Shown piece after piece: positions 1-5,355 of a DNA stretch of 8,723 bases. The translations under genes and the position numbers were made by a program. Location of the stretch: positions 295-9,017 of the forward strand of contig JALWRV010000037.1 in NCBI GenBank assembly GCA_027080545.1, written 5' to 3'. This DNA is from Parvularculaceae bacterium (GTDB taxonomy: Bacteria; Pseudomonadota; Alphaproteobacteria; Caulobacterales; Parvularculaceae). How positions within the stretch are numbered: the first letter of the stretch is position 1; each line of letters opens with the position of its first letter. Below the pieces are notes generated by a model. The model saw only the letters and a program-made list of their open reading frames with translations, did not search any database and was not told the origin of the DNA.

Positions 1-955
1 CGGATTGATAGCGGTGGGCAATCACTTCTTGGCGACATTTATTGATAATAGCAGACAAATCTTCGGGAATGGGTGAGGCTTTTGCCAGAGAAGTTGGTTG
101 CGCTAAAATATGTTCCAACAAAACACCCAGCGCGTAAATATCACTTTGCACCAAAGGCGGCTGACCGTCAATTTGTTCTGGGGCAGCCCATTCCTGTGAA
201 AAGGCTCGTGTATGTTCTTTTTTCTCTTCCAGATATTGCGGCTCTAACAGACGGCCAATACCAAAATCGAGCAAACGTATGCGGCCGTCTTGAACGAGAA
301 TATTGGCCGGCTTGATATCGCCGTGAACAATCAACGCCCGGTGGCAATAGGCAATAGCGTCGCAAAGTTGAGCAAAAAGGTGGAGGCGACGTTTCTCTCC
401 AAGGGGTTTTACCGCTTCGTCGAGGCTAACTCCTTCCACATATTCCATGATGAAATAGGGCGTGCCATCATTGGCAATGCCGGCATCTATGATGCGAGCA
501 ATATTCGGATGCTCAAGGCGCGCTAAATGGTGGCGCTCTTTTTCAAAAAGATCACGATAGCGTTGGTTGGTGGCCGAAAGGGGAATGAACTTTACCGCTA
601 CTTTTTGTTCAAAGGCCCCATCAGCGCGCTCGGCTTCAAAAACAACCCCCATGCCGCCACGATTGATGAGGCGAGTGATACGGTAAGCGCCGACCTTCTC
701 ACCCAGACGTTGCGTTTCGTCCATGGTGACAAGAGAAGCAAACAAATCTGGGGCTGCATGATCAAGGGTTGTGGAGAGTGTATCGTCGCGTAGAGCAAAG
801 TTTAGGAGGCGACGCAATCGCGCTGTGAGGGAAGGGTAATGGTGATTAAATGCAGCGAAAATGCTATCCCGCTCGCTCTCGGTTGCCTCAAGCAATTGAT
901 CAAGCGCCTGCTCGATAATCTGCTGCGTTGAGTATGATTCCTGTTCCAAAGCCAA
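1..955 (-). CDS. Eukaryotic-like Ser/Thr protein kinase, partial (C-terminus off the left edge)
   Basis: Phosphorylates Ser/Thr residues, probably including the sigma factor encoded just upstream. The frame is open for 318 codons and leaves the window unfinished. Counting from a TTG start at 955, residues 1-77 are a helical pre-kinase segment, typical of kinases paired with this sigma class. The kinase domain follows: glycine loop RGGMGVVFEAE (99-109), AVK lysine K122, helix-C glutamate E140, HGDIKPAN catalytic loop (211-218, D213 and N218), DFG (230-232), and AAPEQ (257-261). All core catalytic residues are present, but HRD is HGD, so it is a non-RD kinase. An in-frame stop at 977-979 bounds the start. 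Only TTG at 955 (GGGGA 10 nt upstream) or 949 fits the long form; the first in-frame ATG is at 724, right before the kinase domain. It lies 51 nt downstream of the sigma stop, so cotranscription is likely. Any C-terminal transmembrane or TPR part cannot be seen. Confidence 0.9.
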   Translation of the reverse strand, partial: MALEQESYSTQQIIEQALDQLLEATESERDSIFAAFNHHYPSLTARLRRLLNFALRDDTLSTTLDHAAPDLFASLVTMDETQRLGEKVGAYRITRLINRGGMGVVFEAERADGAFEQKVAVKFIPLSATNQRYRDLFEKERHHLARLEHPNIARIIDAGIANDGTPYFIMEYVEGVSLDEAVKPLGEKRRLHLFAQLCDAIAYCHRALIVHGDIKPANILVQDGRIRLLDFGIGRLLEPQYLEEKKEHTRAFSQEWAAPEQIDGQPPLVQSDIYALGVLLEHILAQPTSLAKASPIPEDLSAIINKCRQEVIAHRYQS

Positions 956-1006
956 TGTCCATTTTTCCCCACAGAGTTAAACGCATAAAGCTAATGAGAA
1001 CCGCCA

Positions 1007-1543
1007 TCATTGATGATCAACAAGAAATTCACTTAAAAAGGCTTTGGCCTTCCTCCAATCCCGTTGTGCTGTGCGCTTGGAAATACCCAGCGCATCTGCG
1101 GTTTCTTGGTCATTAAGGCCAGAGAAAAACTTACATTCGAATATTTTTACCAGTCGGGGGTTTAGGGCGGACAAATTTTGAATTGCATCGTTTAAGGCCA
1201 GTAATTCTTCTGCTTGTGCCTCAACACTGGCATGGCATTCTTCAAGTTCCACATGAGCGGCGCCGCCACCGCGTTTTTCAGCACGACGTGTTCGCGCATA
1301 ATCGATCACCACATGGCGCATGGCTGTGGCAATGATAGCGAGAAAATGTGCACTATTATACGCATGGCCTGACGATTTTTTTAATTTCAAATAGGCTTCG
1401 TTGACAATGGCCGTCGTTTGCAGGGTTGGATTTCCCCCAAGACGTAAAAGCTGACGATGGGCAATTTCCCGCAAATCTGCGTAAAGCATCCCCACAGCGC
1501 TATCGAAAGCGCTTTCATCCCCATTCCGATGGGCCGCAATCAA
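1007..1543 (-). CDS. ECF-type RNA polymerase sigma factor, Sigma70_ECF class, kinase-associated
   Basis: Directs RNA polymerase to a dedicated promoter set. Region 2 spans about residues 8-90 (YADLREIAHRQL, then NEAYLKL, then AMRHVVIDYARTRRAEKRGG). Region 4 spans about 115-175, with a helix-turn-helix at QETADALGISKRTAQRDWRKA. The overall pattern matches the PF07638/TIGR02999 type found next to Ser/Thr kinases. Where canonical ECF factors have an acidic DAED-like motif before the region 2.2 helix, this protein has LQTTAIVNEAY with T43 and T44. The start is uncertain. TTG at 1543 has no good ribosome site. The frame continues upstream as YADHQLTQ, which fits the family N-terminus, to a rare ATT at 1570 placed 7 nt after GGGAAAGGG. 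The only nearby ATG (1575) is out of frame. The family call is firm; the N-terminus is not. Confidence 0.93.
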   Translation of the reverse strand: MIAAHRNGDESAFDSAVGMLYADLREIAHRQLLRLGGNPTLQTTAIVNEAYLKLKKSSGHAYNSAHFLAIIATAMRHVVIDYARTRRAEKRGGGAAHVELEECHASVEAQAEELLALNDAIQNLSALNPRLVKIFECKFFSGLNDQETADALGISKRTAQRDWRKAKAFLSEFLVDHQ

Positions 1544-1597
1544 TTGCGTTAGCTGATGGTCGGCGTAAATGGCATCGCCCTTTCCCTGCGTTTGATA

Positions 1598-1626
1598 AAT
1601 TTACCAGTCAACCTCTCTTATATCAA
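1598..1626 (-). promoter_or_regulatory. Candidate promoter of the sigma-kinase operon
   Basis: On the minus strand TTGATA (1626-1621) is followed by a 17-bp spacer and TAAATT (1603-1598). These match five of six and four of six consensus bases. A start near 1591 would leave a short leader carrying GGGAAAGGG (1586-1578). The -35 touches the left arm of the large dyad at 1625-1670. TATAAG (1622-1617) is an alternative -10 for a different sigma factor, so the assignment is tentative. Confidence 0.4.
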
Positions 1627-1670
1627 GCGCCATCAGGTTTTGCGCAAAAAAGAACCTCACGATGGCGCTT
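1625..1670. promoter_or_regulatory. Large dyad in the divergent sigma / secreted-protein control region
   Basis: AAGCGCCATC (1625-1634) is repeated exactly inverted as GATGGCGCTT (1661-1670). An inner pair AGGTT (1635-1639) / AACCT (1653-1657) is offset by a 3-nt CAC bulge. A 12-bp palindrome TTTTGCGCAAAA (1638-1649) sits inside. Read outward towards each gene, the same GATGGCGCTT is followed by GATATAAG (sigma gene) or TACACTGC (secreted-protein gene). This is best read as a shared operator or promoter element serving both directions. It is not followed by a T-run on either side, so a terminator is unlikely. Confidence 0.5.
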
Positions 1671-1691
1671 TACACTGCTTTTCTCCGTATT

Positions 1692-1793
1692 CCCTCATAA
1701 GCGCCCTTTGTCTGCCTGATGAATGCGGGTGTCACCACTTGGTGATGCGCTGCTTCATGAGGGGCAAATCATATGAGGGTGTAAAACAAAGGG
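1692..1793 (+). promoter_or_regulatory. Structured 5' leader of the secreted-protein gene, with possible anti-Shine-Dalgarno
   Basis: Nested complementary arms surround a TCACCA-CT-TGGTGA hairpin (1732-1745). They are CCTGATGAA (1715-1723) / TTCATGAGG (1754-1762), with one mismatch and the same centre; TTTG (1707-1710) / CAAA (1765-1768); and CCCTCATA (1692-1699) / TATGAGGG (1772-1779). CCCTTTG (1704-1710) is also perfectly complementary to CAAAGGG (1787-1793), which contains the ribosome binding site. That pairing cannot easily coexist with the outermost helix. This suggests a leader with two states, or a DNA operator cluster. The transcription start is not established. Confidence 0.4.
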
Positions 1794-1794
1794 G
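1788..1794 (+). promoter_or_regulatory. Ribosome binding site deciding the 1802 start
   Basis: AAAGGGG lies 7 nt before ATG 1802 and only 1 nt before the competing ATG at 1796. Spacing therefore favours 1802. A typical signal peptide begins at that codon. Confidence 0.6.
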
Positions 1795-1801
1795 AATGAG
1801 A

Positions 1802-3502
1802 ATGTCCATCTTACCTAAGCAGCCCAATCTTCAGAAAATGATGGTGAGTGCGATACTTGCCGGAACCGTTTTCATCCATACGGATGCGGTGGCGCAAGGT
1901 GGCAATAGTGTCGGATCCGATTGGTATGGCGCTGGAACTTATGACTTTTCAAGCAATGGTCCTGTGAGGCTGCCCTTTGATGGTGTTGCCACCCCGGCAA
2001 AGATTTACGAAAGAGGCGATTGTAAACCCCTAGCCAATGGCACGTCTGATCACCCTTGTGTGGCATTTGTTCCGGGTAAATTTGGTGAGGCGATCATTGT
2101 GGGCGCGCGCGCCGCTGCTGCTATTCCATATAAGATTGATCTGGAAAATAACCATCAACTTACCATCACCGCGTGGATCAAACAGACACGCGGTGGTGGC
2201 AAGGGCTATATTGTCAATTTTTATGATTCTAAACGTCTTCCCAGCTTAAAAATAACCGGTGGTAAATTAGCGGGTCAAGCAGGCCGCCAATTGGTGCGCT
2301 TGGCGGATAATATTGATCCTCTACCCCAAGATGAATGGGTTTTTGTTGCAGGGGTGTGGAATTTTGAGACCAAATCTCTACGCCTTTATCAACAGGATCA
2401 ATGGACCGAGGAGGATGGTTTGCCCATGAGCACGGATCCGCAAGATGATCAAATATTGCTGCCCCCAGAATTCGTTGAACCCGGTGGCGATCCCAGTTCA
2501 AAGAAAAATTATGTGTTTATTGGGAATAAGGATTTTATTAATTTTGGCTGGGGTTCAGATAAGGTTGCCATTGACGATATTCGGATTTTTAGCCGTGCCT
2601 TGAGTGAGGCAGAAATCGCATCGGTGCGAAACGGTGAGAATATTCAGCAAGCGGGTAATGGGTCAGTGATTGACCCTTCAATAACCCCGCCCGACGAGGA
2701 CGTCACCTTTACGGACCCAATCTTAGGCGGCACGCGCCAGAGTGATGGAGCCCCTACCGAGGGAAAAGAACCTCAAGATGGGGACTCGTCTAATCCCTTC
2801 GACCTATCGCAAACGCCGCCCGAAGGCGGCATCCCCTCTAGTGACCCAATCGTAGGCGAGGGACGTCAAGATGATGGGGAGGTTCGAACTACAGAGGCGC
2901 CTGCCGGGAGCAGTACAGAAACGCCTTCTGGGGATGGCAATAAGGAAACCAGACTGCGTCCGGTCGGCCCTCCTTACTATACGGCGCTTTCGGGTAGTGC
3001 AGCATATTTCAGAGATGATATTGATTTAGAGGATAAATTTATTCGGGGCATTGCGATTGCCGAAAGTAGAGACCGCCCCTGTACTCTGCGCATCATTGCG
3101 CGTGAGGGCATTGCCGCTGATGATGGCATATCTTATGGATGTGATGCGCGTGATAACATTGCTATCTCTTGGGTGGACTATCCGATCAGCTTGGCTTTTC
3201 CTAAAGGAAATCATTTTATCAGCAAAATTCAAGTTTGCGACAGCAAGAATACGCGAAACCATCGGGTAAAAGGTCTTCAAATATGGGGCCATAAAATCAA
3301 TGAGGATGGGTCGTTGACATTGGTTGAGACAGGTCAGTCAAAACTATCGAATAATTGTGGATCCTTGCAGGCTACCGCTACTTGTCCCCCGGGCACATTG
3401 GCTACCGGTGTCACGGTTCACGCCAATGATAAAAAAAGAAATCGAGACAAAGCGGACATAACCGGTATTGCTCTTATCTGCCGCGCCGTGGGAACGGAGT
3501 AG
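1802..3502 (+). CDS. Secreted LamG-like (concanavalin fold) protein with six-cysteine C-terminal domain
   Basis: This 566-aa exported protein is probably carbohydrate- or surface-binding; no enzyme motif is visible. Residues 1-32 form a Sec signal peptide (basic start, hydrophobic MMVSAILAGTVF, cleavage near DAVAQ). Residues about 44-283 fit a LamG-like jelly roll: LTITAWIK (120-127), WVFVAGVWN (179-187), LRLY, and the closing KVAIDDIRIFSRALSEAEI. C74 and C86 may pair. Residues 285-390 are a Pro/Gly/Asp-rich linker with a duplicated DPI-x-G motif. Residues about 391-563 form an unrecognised domain with six cysteines (427, 447, 479, 519, 528, 560) and repeated beta-strand-like segments. The frame is open back to 1556, but the region before 1802 is leader: the ribosome site and signal peptide both point to 1802. 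It is transcribed divergently from the sigma-kinase pair across a shared dyad, so it may belong to that regulon. The precise ligand is unknown. Confidence 0.88.
   Translation: MSILPKQPNLQKMMVSAILAGTVFIHTDAVAQGGNSVGSDWYGAGTYDFSSNGPVRLPFDGVATPAKIYERGDCKPLANGTSDHPCVAFVPGKFGEAIIVGARAAAAIPYKIDLENNHQLTITAWIKQTRGGGKGYIVNFYDSKRLPSLKITGGKLAGQAGRQLVRLADNIDPLPQDEWVFVAGVWNFETKSLRLYQQDQWTEEDGLPMSTDPQDDQILLPPEFVEPGGDPSSKKNYVFIGNKDFINFGWGSDKVAIDDIRIFSRALSEAEIASVRNGENIQQAGNGSVIDPSITPPDEDVTFTDPILGGTRQSDGAPTEGKEPQDGDSSNPFDLSQTPPEGGIPSSDPIVGEGRQDDGEVRTTEAPAGSSTETPSGDGNKETRLRPVGPPYYTALSGSAAYFRDDIDLEDKFIRGIAIAESRDRPCTLRIIAREGIAADDGISYGCDARDNIAISWVDYPISLAFPKGNHFISKIQVCDSKNTRNHRVKGLQIWGHKINEDGSLTLVETGQSKLSNNCGSLQATATCPPGTLATGVTVHANDKKRNRDKADITGIALICRAVGTE
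2714..2858 (+). repeat. Two-copy in-frame repeat in the linker of the secreted protein
   Basis: GACCCAATC-x-TAGGCG occurs at 2714-2729 and 2843-2858, exactly 129 bp (43 codons) apart, differing at one base. The encoded copies are DPILGGTRQSDG (residues 305-316) and DPIVGEGRQDDG (348-359), each preceded by a TPP. A recent duplication of a linker unit is the simplest reading. Confidence 0.55.
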
Positions 3503-3535
3503 GGGGGATGAATAGATTACATGCCCCACCTGCAT

Positions 3536-3579
3536 CGCCGCTATTCTGTTCCTTGCGCTGCCGTTTTGGGTAAGCGGCG
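3536..3579. terminator. Weak hairpin between convergent genes, possible terminator
   Basis: CGCCGCT (3536-3542) and AGCGGCG (3573-3579) are perfect inverted arms separated by 30 nt. They lie in the 98-bp gap between the convergent secreted-protein and amidase genes. Position suits a bidirectional terminator, but the loop is long and there is no T-run, so this is a weak call. The rest of the gap shows nothing else. Confidence 0.25.
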
Positions 3580-3600
3580 TGGATAAACGAAGCAACCGCC

Positions 3601-5268
3601 TTATTCATATTTGTCTTGTGCTTGTTTTATTGCTTCCAGATTATTGAGGCTTTGCAAAAAATTCGGTGTCATCATTTTATGGGTTGCTTGCTCATAGGCA
3701 TAACCGGCCTGTAATACTTGAGCGTCTTGCCATTTTCCACCAATGAAGGAAAGCCCGATAGGCAGTCCTTCAATATCTCCCATAGGCACGCTGAGATGGG
3801 GATAGCCGGCAATTGCCGCCATACCGGTCCAGCCAGTGCCGCCCATAAATTGATCCCCAAAAACAGGTTCAATCAAAAAAGCTGGCATCATGGAGGGGCT
3901 GACCAATATATCCACATCATATTGGCTCAGTAATTGATCAATTCCCTCTTCCCGGGCTGATTTTTTCAAGCGCGCCAATCGCTCCAGATAGGTGGGATCA
4001 TCCATTCCCACCATATCAAGAGAGGCTTCTAAAAGGGATTGATCAAACAACACCAACTCGCGCGGGGTGTTGGCGTTAAACGCGATAAGATCGGCCAAAG
4101 AACGTACGCTCACACGATCCGGCGTGTTGGCGAGATAGGTGTTGAGAGTAGCTTTGAATTCTACCTGAAGGATAAAAAATTCATCATCCCACAAGGTTGG
4201 CGCTTGCTCATAGTCAGAGATGTCCACCAGCACCGCTCCGGCCTTTTCCAAATCACTCAGGGCATTACGAAAAAGCGCGATCACACGGGGGTCTTCACCA
4301 GTGGCAAAATGCAAAACACCCACGCGCTTGCCTCGCAGCCAATCCGCTGACAGATCGCGTGCATAATCGGCCTTATATTGATCTGCCTCAAAGGTAGCCG
4401 CATCCGCTTCGTCGCTGCCAGCCATGGATGTGAGCATAAAAGCGGCATCCATGACAGAGGCCGTGATGGGGCCAGCGGTGTCTTGTGTTGCGGCGATCGG
4501 TACAATGCCGCTGCGTGATACCAGCCCCAGAGTGGGCTTAAAGCCCACCACGCCATTGGCGTTGGACGGGCAAATGATCGAACCATCCGTTTCCGTGCCA
4601 ATGGTTGCCGCCGCGAGGCGGGCGGCCATGGCCGCAGCGGAACCGGAAGAAGAGCCACACGCAGAGCGATCAAGATAATGGGCATTGCGGGTTTGGCCGC
4701 CAACCCCACTCCAGCCACTTATGGAGTTGAAGGAACGGAAATTGGCCCATTCGGACAGGTTGGTTTTGCCTAATATGATTGCCCCTTCCGCGCGTAAATT
4801 TGCCACCATCGGCGCATCGTCAACGGCAAAATTTTCCGCCAACGCCAAAGAGCCGGCCGTGGTTGGCATCTCATCTTTGGTTTCTATATTGTCTTTTAAT
4901 AAGATAGGGATGCCGTGCAAATTGCCGCGTTGCTGGCCATCTGCACGCTCTTGGTCGCGTTTCCGGGCTTCATCAAGAGCATTGGGGTTGATAGACAGCA
5001 CCGCGTTTATGCGCGGGTCGATGTCTTCGATGCGCGCAAGATAGGCGGCAACCAATTGTTCGGAGGTCCAACTCCCATCATCAAGGTGTACCTTTATGGT
5101 TGCTATATCTGCGCTTGCCACATCTTCATAAAGGGCAGGCTTAGGAGGGGGTATGCTCACCGCGCTTCTATCCTCTTGAGAGCAACCAGAAAGCCAGAGG
5201 GCCGTGGCAAAAAAAGCAACAAGACGCCATAAAGAAAATAGCGGGCGGGGGCGTGAAATTAGGAACAT
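3601..5268 (-). CDS. Amidase-signature family lipoprotein
   Basis: Hydrolyses an amide bond; the substrate is not evident. At 555 aa it holds a lipoprotein signal peptide and a full amidase domain. The signal ends in lipobox LSGC, with acylated C29 followed by Ser, so outer-membrane sorting is plausible. The Ser-cisSer-Lys triad is intact. K125 sits in LLKDNI. S206 sits in CGSSSGSAAA. Nucleophile S230 sits in GTETDGSI, with the usual 24-residue gap from S206 to S230. Conserved EGAIILGKTNLSEWAN (161-176) and GVVGFKPTLGLVSRSG (239-254) support the family. The start ATG has TAGGAG about 9 nt upstream. It lies 80 nt after the APC permease gene on the same strand, so released amino compounds could feed that transporter (inference). 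GatA of the tRNA amidotransferase is unlikely because of the export signal and the absence of gatB/gatC. Confidence 0.93.
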   Translation of the reverse strand: MFLISRPRPLFSLWRLVAFFATALWLSGCSQEDRSAVSIPPPKPALYEDVASADIATIKVHLDDGSWTSEQLVAAYLARIEDIDPRINAVLSINPNALDEARKRDQERADGQQRGNLHGIPILLKDNIETKDEMPTTAGSLALAENFAVDDAPMVANLRAEGAIILGKTNLSEWANFRSFNSISGWSGVGGQTRNAHYLDRSACGSSSGSAAAMAARLAAATIGTETDGSIICPSNANGVVGFKPTLGLVSRSGIVPIAATQDTAGPITASVMDAAFMLTSMAGSDEADAATFEADQYKADYARDLSADWLRGKRVGVLHFATGEDPRVIALFRNALSDLEKAGAVLVDISDYEQAPTLWDDEFFILQVEFKATLNTYLANTPDRVSVRSLADLIAFNANTPRELVLFDQSLLEASLDMVGMDDPTYLERLARLKKSAREEGIDQLLSQYDVDILVSPSMMPAFLIEPVFGDQFMGGTGWTGMAAIAGYPHLSVPMGDIEGLPIGLSFIGGKWQDAQVLQAGYAYEQATHKMMTPNFLQSLNNLEAIKQAQDKYE

Positions 5269-5330
5269 GGGACGGGTCTCCTACCGGTTGGAACCTATAG
5301 GCTAGTCAATTTTGCCGCCATAACCAAGCA

Positions 5331-5355
5331 CCCTTACGAGGCTTTGTCCTAAGGG
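5331..5355 (-). terminator. Short hairpin over the APC permease stop codon
   Basis: CCCTTA (5331-5336) and TAAGGG (5350-5355) form a 6-bp inverted repeat with a 13-nt loop that overlaps the permease stop. No T-run follows on the minus strand. It may weakly attenuate read-through into the amidase gene, or stabilise the upstream mRNA end, or mean nothing. Confidence 0.2.

Noticed and set aside
73..793. Plus-strand frames across the left end
   Set aside because: They are antisense to the kinase frame, whose catalytic motifs are unmistakable.
1669..1697. TTTACA as a -35 for the secreted-protein gene
   Set aside because: The hexamer is good, but at 16-18 bp downstream there is no plausible -10, so it was not called as a promoter.
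1715..1762. Rho-independent terminator for the sigma operon or upstream transcripts
   Set aside because: The dyad has mismatched internal segments and no T-run on either strand; a leader or operator role fits better.
1556..1801. Long N-terminal extension of the secreted protein from 1556
   Set aside because: It overlaps the sigma promoter and dyad, has no ribosome site, and would bury the signal peptide. The ATG at 1802 has correct spacing and begins the signal peptide.
3344..3595. Minus-strand 83-aa frame over the end of the secreted-protein gene
   Set aside because: It mostly overlaps conserved coding sequence in the opposite strand and has no recognisable product.
4281..5232. Antisense and shifted frames inside the amidase gene
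   Set aside because: They mirror conserved amidase-coding codons and show no domain, ribosome site or sensible composition.
5281..5348. Promoter upstream of the amidase gene
   Set aside because: TTGACT and TATAGG occur, but not in a workable order and spacing.
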